Below, piece by piece: positions 33,979 through 45,428 of a DNA stretch of 64,000 nucleotides. Numbering within the stretch: the first letter of the stretch is position 1; each line of letters starts with the position of its first letter. The notes beneath the pieces were generated by a model. The model did no database searches and was not told the origin of the DNA. It saw only the letters and a list, made by a program, of their open reading frames with translations. The DNA lies in assembly GCA_001600415.1 (NCBI GenBank), contig BCJX01000023.1:100336-164335 (forward strand), given 5' to 3'. The DNA comes from Pascua guehoae (Eukaryota > Basidiomycota > Tremellomycetes > Trichosporonales > Trichosporonaceae). The position numbers and the translations under genes were made by a program.

Positions 33979-35946
33979 CGTGGCACCGGGGAAGACGGTG
34001 GGTGTTGTGTGGTGAATGGTAGGAGGAGTCGGGGGGCGGTGTTGTCGGTGTAAAGTGGTGTGAAGTGGAAAGCGAGTGGCGGTTTCGTCTCACGCTAGAG
34101 GCTAGTTGCAGTTGTTGTGTTGTGTCGACGAGGGGATAGACTTGCCGTCTAGTTATAGCGAGTAGCGTGTCGCGTGCAGACAACTTGGATGCGTCCGAGG
34201 ACAATGGCCACGGAAGAAGGTGTGGTTGTGGGTGTGGGTGTGTCGATGATGTCAAGGTGAAACACACACACACACTGCACGCGACTTGGGAGCGGGGACT
34301 GGGACTGGGATGTGCGCACCTGTGGAGCAAAGGAAGGCAAAGGAAGGAAGCAAGATGTGTGCATGTCGACGTGTAATCCAGTGTCATGTCTGTCCGTTGC
34401 GATACGCCCTCGTGCCCGCCCGCCCGGCCGCCATGAGTGCAAAGTGCAAATAACTGCAAGAGGATGCCAAGATGTGGATCAGATCACTTTCTTCCTTGCT
34501 TCCGACCCGATCCACACCCACACACACGCACGCGCGCACACCTCATCAGATCCCAAAGAGCGGTGCAAAAAGAAACGCACTGCCTCCACTGCACTGCGCC
34601 CGTAGGCCCTGGCTGTGCCCGATTGCTCGGATAAACTTGGGATGAATTGTAGCCACGACTGCAACATGCAAAATGGCAACCCAACACGTGTCGTGCCTGA
34701 AGACTAGGCCCCCCATTCGGGTGGCAAACATTTTACGAGCAGTGGGGAAAGCCAGCCTTACGTAATGAGTGCCAAGGGCCAACTGCCAACCTAGCTCTCA
34801 GCTGGCCAGCCGGCTGCCAATGCCAAGCCAGCCCCCGCGCACGCTCTGCAGCCATGCAGCAGCCTCGAGGCGTCAGCAGTTCTTGATCAGCGGCCACGAG
34901 GCAACTACAGTGTACTGGCCGTACTGGCCCATGCGATGCAGCTGCGGCGTTGCACACTTGTAACCAGTTCCTCTACATGCTTGGGCCATGCCAACTCTCT
35001 GAATGGCTCTCTCCCTGTGTTGGCTCTACCCCCCGTTTCGCCCCGTTCCGTTCCTTCTCTTACTTGGTCCACGCCCCAACCATGTCGGCCAAAGGAAGCC
35101 AGGATGCCACCATCAAATGCATCACACCAATCCTCACGTCGGCTATCGTTCTTGGGTATCTGACAAGTTCTTTCGGGAAGGGGCAGTGTGGCCAGTGCCC
35201 AGCTCTTAACCTGGTGCAAATAGCTAAAAGTGCTTTCTCAACGCCCGGGTGGTGTTCCGTGTGGGTTTTTGGCGAGGTGACACAGAGATATCTGGATACC
35301 AAGCCCACCAGCCGCCAAGGTATGGGCTTGGGTGGCCGCACCATGTGGCCGCTCTGGGGTCTCGGTGAAGGCTGTGGCGGCCTGGTCCTCACGTCGTGTT
35401 CCTCGTCATCGCGGCACCGCCATGCGGCGACACGGCGGCCGCGTCCGGGTCTTGGCTTGGGTCACTTGGCCACATTGCGGGGTAGTCTGGGGTCATGGCA
35501 TATTCAGGGCATATCCCACGACAGTCGCAGCGTACAGCCCATGCCGAAAGGTGGTTGGGACGCGAATGCGACGAGAGAGCGATGGGCATCCGCTGAAGTG
35601 CATGCAGACGAAGACGGAGGTGAACGCTGTGGGGACACAGCAGCGCAACACATGCGGCGCCCGTGGTGATCATGGCGCTGAACGCGACTGTCTTTGGACG
35701 CATATCGCCGTCCCAACGTTATGTCACTGGGCTGATGTCAAGGCTGCATTTCGGCATTCGGACTTTGTCACCCCCATGCATGTTCCCGGTTGATGACCTC
35801 GGCCGACACCCGAGCGCATTCCATCCCCACTTGGATTCCATCGGCCACCTCCGGCCCCACATTACCCGACGCCGACGCACTAGATATCTTGACACGCAAC
35901 CACGAAGACATTTTGTCTCCTCACTCTACCTCTTTTGCAGGCAGCA
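33979..35946. other. Intergenic, no supported gene
   Basis: Two kb between the F-box-like gene (-) and the acyl-CoA oxidase (+), holding both promoters. Short CA-rich runs occur near 34262-34275 and 34515-34540. A CTTTTGCAG just before the oxidase ATG suggests an intron in its 5' leader. No open frame here resembles a known protein. Confidence 0.45.
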
Positions 35947-38071
35947 ATGTCCACGCCAACCTGGGTACAGAACCTGCTTCCGGCGCAGACCGAGGGCCCC
36001 GCCCTGCTCGCTGCGGAGCGATCAGGGAGCGCGGTCGACACTGCGGCTCTTGCCAAGCTGATCCACGGCGAGGAAACGCTGGCTCTTCGCGCGCGCGTCG
36101 AGCAAATCGTGTCGGGCGCGGGAATCACCAGCGAGCTCGAGGTGCTGCCATCAGTCGGACGTACGGAGAAGATGGAGCGTTCTCTCGGCCGCGGCAAGGC
36201 GCTCAAGCGCCTGCGCAAACAACACAACTGGAACGACGCAGAGTACTCGTACTCTGTGACGGCGTCGGGCGAAATGAACCCGTACGGCCTGCACGACAGG
36301 GCGTTTATCAAGTGCCTCACGGACCAGACGACCGACGAGCAAAAGGCCGCCTTCCTCGTCCCGGCAAAGCAGGACAAGATTATCGGATGCTACGCCCAGA
36401 CTGAGCTCGCTCATGGTTCCAATGTGCGCGGCCTCGAAACCACCGCCACATGGTCGCCCGAGGACAAGACGTTTATCATCCACTCGCCAGCCCTCACCTC
36501 GGCCAAGTGGTGGATTGGCTCGCTCGGACGCACCGCCAACTATGCGCTTGTCATGGCGCAGCTCATTATCAAGGGCAAAAACTATGGCCCGCACACGTTT
36601 GTCGTTCCCGTCCGTGACCTGCAGACCCACGAGCCCCTCGAGGGCGTGTTTGTTGGCGACATTGGCCCAAAGTTTGGCTACAAGTGAGTCGAGTGGATAC
36701 TTTGGTGTAAACAATCAAAGTGATTAAGAGTGACTTGGACACTTTTGTTCGAAGAAGGTGCAAACTCCTCCAGTTGCTACTGCACTCTTCGTTGACCACA
36801 TCCTAACGCTCAGCTCTATGGACAACGGTTTTGTTCTCTTCAACAAGGTCAAGATCCCGCACCTCAACATGCTGTCCCGCTTCCAGGTCGTCGACCCCGA
36901 GACGAGCGAGTACAAGCGCCTTGCGTCGCCTGCGCTCGTGTACGGCGGCATGACGTACCTGCGTGTGGGCATCGCGGCCGACGCAGCCACGACACTGGCA
37001 CGTGCCGCGGCGATCGCGATCCGCTACACTGCGATCCGCAAGCAGTTTGCCGACGAGGACTCCAAGTCGTCTGACGAAACTGCCGTCCTCAACTATACAC
37101 TTGTGCAGTACCGCCTCCTCCCGCTCATTGCGACATCGTACGCGCTCCTATTTGCCACGCAGGAACTCGGCGCGGTGTACGCCAAGTACGACTCGCTGCT
37201 CAGCAGCGGTGACCAGGCGGGCGCCGAGGCCCTACTTGCCGACATTCACGTGGCGTCATGCGCACTCAAGTCGCACGGTACAACCATCTCGGTCGAGGGC
37301 ATTGAGGCTGCGCGCCGCGCATGCGGCGGCCACGGCTACAGCCACTACTCTGGCATCGGGCACCTGTACGGCGAGATGCTGCCGAGTGTGACGTACGAGG
37401 GGGACAACTACATGCTCACAAAGCAGGTGGCCCGGTCGCTGCTCAAGGGAGCCAAGGCGGGCCACCCGCTCTTTGCGTCGTTCAAGGCAAACCCACGGCC
37501 CACATTTGACTTTAGCAAGGACGCCGACATTGTCGCAGCCTTTGGCCGGCGCGTGGCGCACCAGACGCTCCAGATCCAGGACCAGCGCGACGCTGGCGCC
37601 AGCTGGAACTCGCTCCTCGTCCCCTTCTGGCGCCTGTGCACCGCCTATGCGCAGCTCGTCATTGTCCAGGCCTTCCAGCGCCAGCTCCGCGGCCTCGACG
37701 CCAAGGTCGGCGCACCCACCGCCGCAGCCCTCACAGACCTTTTCCGCCTGTACGCCCTCGTGACCATTGACACGTACGCGGCCGAGTTTGCAGACGCCGC
37801 TGCGCTCCCGGCCAGTCTCTCCAACGGCCTCCAGCGCCAAAAGGCCACCAACGAGCTCCTCGCGCGCGTCCGCCCAAACGCCGTCAATCTCGTCGAGGGT
37901 TGGGCCTTCTCCGATCTCGTCCTCAACAGCTCCCTCGGCAGGAGCGACGGCAAGGTCTACGAGGACCTCTTCCGCCGCGCGGCCTCCAACCCCGTCAACG
38001 GGCTCACGTTTGACCCGCGCCCCGACTCCGAGGTCCTCGTTAGGCGCAGGGAGCGTGTGGCCAAGCTGTAG
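35947..38071 (+). CDS. Peroxisomal acyl-CoA oxidase
   Basis: FAD enzyme of the first step of peroxisomal beta-oxidation, turning acyl-CoA into trans-2-enoyl-CoA and H2O2. Two exons, 35947-36683 and 36814-38071, join in phase into 664 residues, the family's usual size. Visible blocks are GLHDRAFIKCL, the substrate/FAD segment CYAQTELAHGSNVRGLETTA, KWWIGSLGRTANYALVMAQL, and ALVYGGMTYLRVGIAADAA with RYTAIRKQF. The catalytic Glu motif is TYEGDNYMLTKQVARSLL. The C-terminus AKL is a PTS1-type peroxisomal signal. The start is chosen at MSTPTW, 3 nt after GCAGCA; an upstream leader exon is likely. Which chain length it prefers cannot be told. Confidence 0.95.
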
Positions 38072-38669
38072 GCGAGGGTGGGGGGAAGTTGTAGCATAGT
38101 TGTGGCCGTTGTTGGAATGTCATTTCTTGCAAGCTTACAGGCGAATATGGTACAGACAGTAGTCGCATCCCGCCCGGGCACGCAACCGCTGCATGACTTG
38201 TCACTTCTGACCCACTCGCCGAGACATGCAAGACATGGCCGCCCCTCCTAGTCATAGGGGTTGAACGCGGATGCGGCCGACGATATTACAGGCGTAGGAC
38301 TGGGCAGTACGGTGTCTGAGATATGACAAAACGAGACAATCCATTCGCTAGGACATCTAACAGCACTAGCAAGTTACCAATATACATGTCCTTGACAAAT
38401 GAGGATGGTGTCGGCGGGTGGGGCTTCAGGCTGGTTCGTGGCAGGATGACCTTGGTCTGGTACCATTCATTACACACGCCCATCCTCTTGAATCCATGTT
38501 CACGCGTGAGTGTCATTTCCGCCCCACCTTGTATCTGACTTGGAGGAGGAATTGACAGCTGGGCCGGGAGATACGAAAGGTGTCCAGTGCGAACAACAGC
38601 GTGCTGACAGCAACGGCGTGGTGACCACCCCGACGTGTACGACGGCACGGAGAGGCCCAGAAACGTCGC
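38072..38669. other. Intergenic, no supported gene
   Basis: The stretch holds the oxidase 3' region. The few open frames are short and unlike known proteins. Nothing else is recognisable before the tRNA-Leu. Confidence 0.45.
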
Positions 38670-38777
38670 GGGGAGTTGCTCGAGTGGTTAAGAGGGCAGA
38701 GTCAAGTGTTTTCACTTGCCACATAGTGGTCTAATCCTGCTGCGTAAGCACCGTGGGTTCAAATCCCACACTCCTCA
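38670..38777 (+). tRNA. tRNA-Leu (CAA) with an intron of about 28 nt
   Basis: Acceptor GGGGAGT pairs with ACTCCTC (one G-T). The D arm is CTC-GAGTGGTTAA-GAG. The anticodon region is GCAGA-GTCAAG, so the anticodon is CAA (Leu). A long variable arm (TGC-GTAA-GCA) marks a class II tRNA, and the T arm is GTGGG-TTCAAAT-CCCAC. The intron segment CACTTG can pair with the anticodon segment CAAGTG, the helix typical of pre-tRNA-Leu(CAA). Pair 31-39 looks like an A-C mismatch. Confidence 0.88.
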
Positions 38778-39266
38778 GAGATACATTATCTTTTGAAAGT
38801 GCCAAGGGCATAATGCGTGCTTTTTTAACAAAGCGGTCTCGGTTTGTGCAGGGCGCATTAGACAAGTACCCGCATGCAGACCTGGCAACATTCCCCAACA
38901 CCGAGGTGATGACTAACACATGTGGCGGTGGAAGTGACCCAAAGGCTCCGAATGTGGCGGAATCCAACAGTTGCACGCATGTCTGCAGTGTAATAGCACC
39001 ACGAAGCCGGGCTATGCATATACCCAAAAGGTATCCTAAATACCGTTGAGAGGGCATCTGGGCGGATTCGCTTCATGAACATGTCGCTGGGAACGCGGCT
39101 GAGAGCGTGTACTATTACATGCAGCACATTCATTCACTACTCCATTCATCTCAAAAACAACGAGCGACTACGTATTACTATCAAAACCTCTTTCCGACTA
39201 TACATTGCTCGTCACTGCACACAGTGACGACGTCATATTACGCGCGGGGGGGAGAAGAAACCGTGT

Positions 39267-41223
39267 TTACGAATCAGCCTCCTCGCTGATCTCGGTCTTC
39301 TTGAACTGGCGAGCAGGAACGTGGCGTTCGAACAGAATGTCGAGCTCACGGTAGGAACGGCCCTTCATCTCGGGGAGACGGAAGTAGGCCCAGACGGTGC
39401 AGCACACTGCGGTGCCTGCCCAGAGGAGGGCGCCACGGCCCTTCCAGTTGAAGGCTGTGGGGTTGATCATGTACGTGTTGAGGATGCCTGCGCCGACGCC
39501 GACGACGTTGTACGAGTTGCGCGCGAGGCCGACAGTCTTGGAGCGGAGGCGGGTGGCAGAGACTTCTCCGACGACGCACTGGGGAAGTTCAGTCAGCATT
39601 TAGTTTTATTAAGAGTTGGGGTGTTACTCACGTATGTGAGGGGCCCGATGGTAAAGTCGTAGGTAAAGACAAAGACCATGACGAGTGCCGCCTCGCCCCA
39701 ACGGGGACCCTGCTGTGTCATGGCGGGGAAGCCGAGACCGCCAATGATAAACATGCAGGCGGTCATGACACAGAGGCCGATGACAAACGGCCCCCGGCGG
39801 CCAAAGTACGTGAGTGTAATCCACGAGCCGACGGTGCCCACAAACGCAATGCCCGTAATGCCAATGTTGAGCGCAAACGCGTGCTCGGTGGCCAGACCGG
39901 CCTGTTCAAAGAAGAAAACGGGCGAGCCGCAGAATACCATACCGCACAGCTGCTGGCACACCCACGCGACACAGGCAATCTCGGTGCGCCGCAGGTCGAC
40001 ACCCTTGAAGCAGTCCCAGTACGTTGCGCCGACCTCGTTGGCAATTTCAATCTCGTTGGTCCGGATCATCATGGCCACGGTCGCGTCGGCATCGACTTTT
40101 TCGCCCTTTTTCGACAGACGCTCCACGACGCGCTTGGCTGCCTCGAGCTTGCCCTTGCGCACCAGGTACCATGGCGATTCGGGCGCGAGCGTCACCAGAA
40201 TAAACAGGGGGACCGGCCAGAACCATTGCACGCCAAAGGCAACGCGGTACGCGGTCAGGTCGGGCAGCTGCGTGACCCGGAACAGAATACCGGCACCGAG
40301 CATCTGGCCGATAATCCAGCACAGGTTGACGTAGCTGCAGTGTCAGCCAGAGTATTCCCAGAGGCTACAGGTGCGTCCCGAAAGTCGTAAGACTGCCACA
40401 GTGTGGAACAAGACCGCGCGTCACAATCTCACGATTTTCCGGACATTCCTGTCAAAACAATGATAATACGCACGTCGTGAGGTAGCCACGGAGGGGAATC
40501 GGCGTCACGTCGGATGCGTACGACACGGCCGATGACGACTGCGTGTGTTAGCACCGCGGCACCCTAATTGGCTCTTTTCTTACAAATGCTCCCCACGGCA
40601 GCCCACACAACAGCTCTCCGATGAAGAGCATCTCGACATTGACAGCAAAGAAGGTGATAAAGATGAAACCGGTGAGGGCGACGAGGGCGATCCGGATGGT
40701 GGTGCGGTATCCCCAGCGATCCTGTGCCCACGACGAGAGGAAAATGCCACTGTCATGACGTCAGTGGCGTGCTCCGAGTTGAAACCCCCCGAAATGGACG
40801 CGTGAAGACTCACAAGAAGCAGCCGATGGTGGGCGCCTGGCCGACCGCCATCTGCCACGCGGCAGTGAGCTGGTATCCGTCCTCCTCGTTGACGTATTCG
40901 CCAAACTTTTTGCGGTACGCGGGCAGACCGAGAATATTACCAAGTACTTGCGTGTCGTATCCCTCCATGACTGTTGGGGTTAGCATTGTAGTGGGGCCAA
41001 GGTTGGACGCACCAATACAGAGCGAAATGGCAAACGACCAGAAGGCGGCGGTGGGATAGTTGGCGAGACCCTCCTTGAGACCCATTGAACGCTCGTTTAT
41101 CTCTGCGCGCATGGCCTCTTCGCGGAGCGCGGCCGCGTCGCCCGCCTTGCTGACGCCGACCTGCTCGACGTGGCTGATGTCGCCCTTGTCGTACATGTCG
41201 CCCTTTTCGTTGTACTCGTTCAT
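39267..41223 (-). CDS. MFS sugar permease, alpha-glucoside/H+ symporter type
   Basis: Twelve-helix plasma-membrane transporter of the sugar porter family. Six exons fit by phase: 41013-41223, 40814-40970, 40584-40749, 40474-40538, 39632-40334 and 39267-39578, giving 537 residues. Splicing creates SLCIVMEGYDTQVLGNILGL in helix 1 and SSWAQDRWGYRTTI in the helix 2-3 loop. YASDVTPIPLRGYLTTYVN in helix 4, PESPWYLVRKGKLEAA after helix 6 and SATRLRSKTVGLAR in helix 10 follow. GYDT and PESPWYL-KGK are typical of maltose or alpha-glucoside permeases; hexose transport cannot be excluded. Intron 4 (40335-40473) holds a diverged copy of the TA-flanked MITE. Maltose-type permeases usually cluster with glucosidases, but none is seen here. 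Confidence 0.92.
40368..40451. mobile_element. MITE-like inverted-repeat element, copy C (in a permease intron)
   Basis: The left end TA|CAGGTGCGTCCCGAAAGT and the GACTGCCAC block match copies A and B. The right end is ATTTTCCGGACATTCCTG, the inverse of the left, and is followed by TC instead of TA. At 84 bp it is an internally deleted form. It fills most of the 139-nt intron 4 of the sugar permease. Confidence 0.65.
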
Positions 41224-44200
41224 TGTGGGCGGTGTGTGGCGGTAAGGAGTGTTTGGAAACCGCTCTGGTTCTTGTGCTCTTGTACTCTTGTACTCGGGTG
41301 TGCTCTGAAAAACAGCCGGTACAGTTCTTGGTGTGGATAATAGTCACCTGGGGTGTGTCTCGCCGCTAGCTTAAGTAGTCGCACTAGAGATGGAGGCCGG
41401 GGAGCGCAACCACTAGGAAGAAGCCGATAGGTGCCAAAAGAGGGGGCACCGGTCACGCGAAGCGGGGCAACCTGCCTGGTCTGGTCCCATCTCAACTCGC
41501 CTCGTCTCGTCTCCCTGTGCGTGCTATGGAAGTGCCTCCCCACTGCGCCTCGTGTCCACCTGCATCGCTGCCCGCACTCGGCCAAACTCCGGGCAGGACA
41601 GGACGATCAGGGGCAGCGTCCGGCAACAATCAAAGACAAGCGACGCAAGCCACATGTCGAGAACAGAATCCATCCCCACATTGTTGCCCATGCCCATAAC
41701 ACAACGGTCTATTTGGTATCACAGGCTGCGCGATGCTGGAACGGGCCGCTGCCTCGGCTGTCCTCGTGAGCTCGCGAGGGCATTCAGCACCAGAGGGTTA
41801 GACAGGCACGGCGTCCCTGGATTTCATGCGGGGCCAACAACCCAAGAGGCACATGCCGCATGCCGCAGCATCCCACCGCAACCCCCGCGCCATACCTCGG
41901 CGCGTGACCCATCGGGCTGTTGAAGCAGCGCGCACGACAGTGGGTAGGCAGAGGCGGCAGCGGGCAGCGAGCAGCATGCGCGCGGCTGCGGAACAGGATG
42001 GAACGTAACGCGCGCAGCTGAATTTGCCGATTGCGGCTGGCGAGCTGTTGGCCTTTTGGAATAACCCCGGCGTGAGCAATGCAAAGCAAGCCGGTGGGCG
42101 GGGGCGTGGCGTAGCGTAGCGTGCTCTCTGCTAGTCCTTTCTCGGAGGCACGCCGAGAGGGCCGAGATCGACGCTCACATCCCGTCCTCGAGATCCCGCC
42201 CGATTGTCTGTGGGACAACGCCACCTGGGCCCAGCTGAGCAGCCAGGCAAGAGGGTCCCCACGCCTTGGCGGCTAAATATAGCATTGCAGATGGTGGCTC
42301 AAAGGCTTGGCGCCAGAGGGCGGTCGTTTCGGTTGTTGCAGTGGTGAGTACCGTACCCACCTGGCCTGCACGTCTACCGCGGCTGCGCAGACCCAGTTCA
42401 GTTAATTCAGTTCCAGAGCACTCTGGATGCATACAGTACGATAGCATGTACAAGACCGCTCCACAAGGCCCATATACCATACGCACTGCGCACGGCGTGC
42501 ATGTGCTATTACGCGCAGACGAATTCGACTGAATCGACTATTGTAAGAAGTGCCGTGGGTTATAAATACGACCCTTGCCAAAGAGAAAGAAGGCGGGAGT
42601 GCGGGTGCGGATTGCACGGAGTCCACAGAGTGCACAAAGTGGCTGCGCGGACACACGTGGGGCATGGGGCGTCGTCGACGTCATGTGCCTGCCGGCCAGC
42701 CAGCCAGTGCTGGGCTGCGCCACTTCGGCAGCACCTCGGCCGCACCTCGGCGCGTCGCCGGGGACGGCATGCGCGTGCGCGTGATGCCGCCCAGGTAGGC
42801 TCGGTATCTTGCCGGGGCAGCGTGCTAGGGAAATCGCATCATAAGCACACCAGGCAGAGCACGGCCCAGACTGGTCTGAACGACCCTAACGGCAGGTCGG
42901 ACTGGGGTTGAACATGGTCATTTCGGGCCTATAACACAGGCTCGCTCACCTGGCTCGCCTGTCATTGGCCACCCACGAACTGCGGATGGGCGTAGACGCG
43001 TACGTGATTGTAATTGGGGCGACCCCCACATGACGTTGGGAGAAGTGGGATCGCGTGCCCGCCGAGGGGTGCGGTGAAAGCAAACCTTGAGCCAGGAGGC
43101 CCCGGGTTTAGCGGGAGAAGGAAGGGTGGTAAAACCAATAGCTGGTTGGTGGGAGGGCGGCAGCCAAAGAGCCAAACGTTCAGCAACCTCTACGCATGGG
43201 GAATGGGCGGGAGTCTGGGGTTGGGTGGCTCTGTCAGTGAGCGGGAGTGGACAAAGTGCTGTGGCCCGATAGTGCATGTCCCAGACAAGTATACATTAGC
43301 ACCAAGACGAGATGAGATCCCGTTCCTGCGCTCGTCGTGCATACCTCGCCGATCACTTGCGTCATGCTGCCACCCCGATCGCGTTCGCTTAGCACCCCTC
43401 CTACCTAGGATTTTTGCACCTTCCATGTTGCCCCTGTGCTCGTTTAGGCGCAACGAAAAAATGTGGGGACAAGATTGGATTTCCGAACAAAGGTAAAATT
43501 TATTAATAGTACGAACGTTATGAGCACTAGGCATGTGGCGAGGCACAGCAGTTAACAGAGCCGCTTGTGCCTTGTCCAGTAAACAAGAATACGACGACGC
43601 AAAGGCACACCAATGTTCCGGGACGGAATACCGTTCGGAATAGCGTTCGCCTGGCTGGGTGCTGTATTTGGCTCCAAGACGCTAGAGGGCATGCTATAGG
43701 ACATGTGGCATGCTAGAGGGCATGCCTGGGCAAGAATAATATGGCTCGTATCGCTCGTGTGACATCTATAGCACCGGGGAGCACATGTGCCAGACCACAT
43801 GTGTCGGCAACGGCATGTGTCGATCCCAAAGCCGCGTGTTGTGCCTCCTACCACTGGCCCTAGTGAAGAACGCTTGCAAGATTAAATGTTTACAGTGGCC
43901 GTCAGAAAGGCTGCGACTGCCTCCAGGGTGGTCTCAGGTATGCTTGGCCCAAAGCCTCAGATTTTATGCCTGGCAAGATGGTAGACGTCTCATAGCATGG
44001 GCTTGACGCAACGCAGGGGGGGCCGCAACCTTTCTGAAGGTCACTGTACACACTCGCAAGAGCTCAGGTTCTAGTCGACGCTGGTCTAACGAGATTGTGT
44101 CGAGGTTGTAGTAAAAGAACCGTGGAGGTAGTGGTATTTCACCCCCGCCAAAGCTGCCGCTCACTCTACCCTCGTGTCTATTCACAATCTCAAACTCGAG

Positions 44201-44617
44201 TCAAGCTCAACATGGGCTTCTTTCCCAGCTGATGCAGCCAAGGCCGTTCCCTTGGCTGTGGTTTCGTTAGAAAGAGGGATATGATCGCGTGAGTGCGGTT
44301 ATTGAAGAACTAGAGATAGTGACAAGCACACGGTATGGGTGCACGTGTGCATGAGAGTGATAGTCACGTCAGGATAAGGGCCGATGTCAAGTTTGCAATG
44401 CAGTGGATAGTGTACGAGGGTGATAATGCGATGCTTGATGCCTCCGGGAGTACTCGCAACAGTCTAAGGAAGGAGTTTGCGGGTTGCACGTCGGAATGGA
44501 GCGGGCCAGGGTCGGCAAACCGCCACATGCCACTCTTGAGTGTTGGAAAAGAGCAAAAGGGGTTCGATCCTTTTGAGCGGCCGCAGTCGTATGCCAACAC
44601 TGAGCAGTAATCATCGG
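41224..44617. other. Gene-poor intergenic stretch
   Basis: The 3.4 kb upstream of the permease contains no protein gene I can support; open frames are short and unlike known proteins. A TATA-like TTATAAATA lies near 42559. Near 43678-43728 a short GCTAGAGGGCATGC motif occurs twice. The left end must carry the permease promoter. Base composition falls somewhat from 43.4 kb on. Confidence 0.45.
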
Positions 44618-44700
44618 GGTTTGATCGTATAAAGGCTAGTACACAAGATTCTGATTGCACGATCATTCTTGTAATCTGGGTTCGATTCCCAGTCAGACCT
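44618..44700 (+). tRNA. tRNA-Gln (CTG) with an 11-nt intron
   Basis: Acceptor GGTTTGA pairs with TCAGACC (one T-G). The D stem is GTAT/GTAC, the anticodon stem CAAGA/TCTTG, and the loop starts TTCTGA, so the anticodon is CTG (Gln). The T arm is CTGGG-TTCGATT-CCCAG. Eighteen nt between the anticodon stem halves imply an 11-nt intron at the canonical site. A 113-bp direct repeat begins 5 bp after the gene. Confidence 0.9.
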
Positions 44701-44704
44701 GCTT

Positions 44705-44930
44705 CTTGCTTTTTGGGTGGGCACAGCGCATGTGAGGCAGCAGGTCAAAGGCGAGACAGCCCACACAAGTGCTGTAGGAACAAATAAAATATCTGGCATT
44801 ATTGGGCAAAGTGACATCTTGCTTTTTGGGTGAACACGGGGGGTGAGAGACGGCACGTCAAAGGCGCGACAGCCTGCACAGGTGCTGTATGATCAGATAA
44901 AACATGTGGCATTATTGGGCAATGCAATGG
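44705..44930. repeat. 113-bp direct repeat immediately 3' of tRNA-Gln
   Basis: Two diverged copies begin CTTGCTTTTTGGGTG at 44705 and 44818. Each contains GTCAAAGGCG(A/C)GACAGCC, a TGCTGTA block, an AAAT-rich part and GGCATTATTGGGCAA. I estimate identity at roughly 80 percent. The position right behind a tRNA gene resembles where tRNA-targeting retroelements insert. ATTGGGCAA-GTGACAT also occurs near 47545, inside the LTR-like region. Confidence 0.75.
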
Positions 44931-45428
44931 TCGTCGGTTGCAGGTACGTCGGTGAGGCAAGTGAACAATAGGGTAAAATACTAGACAATTTGTGAGACTC
45001 TCGAGAAGTATCTGCCCATTCTGGTGTTTTAGCACAATGCTGAATTGTCAGACTGTATTGTCTGGCCACAGACCTGCATCACCAAAAAGGACCGGGTTGT
45101 GTACTTGCACACAAATGTGGCGTGTGGCGTATTCATCACAATATTGTTTTGGAGGGAATTGCCACCCTCAAACCTGTCACCTAGGCCACAGCCCTCGTGC
45201 CACCTCCCTCCCATATCACACGAGCGAGCTCCCGATGCTGCTTTATTTTTATTCGTTTTTGGCAACTGGACCTGCTTCTCACGTGTACATCATCTCATTG
45301 TTCACCTGTCCTCTGTCAAATAGCACCACCACACGCCAGCGTCTATTGCTCTTCCCAGACTAAATGCACACGTGCTATTCTCTTGTGCCTGATGCTGCCG
45401 CCCGGTGGCAGAATTCCCCGTCACCGAG

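Noticed and set aside
44541..44575. GGGGTTCGATCC resembling a tRNA T arm upstream of tRNA-Gln
   Set aside because: No matching acceptor, D or anticodon stems could be drawn on either strand.
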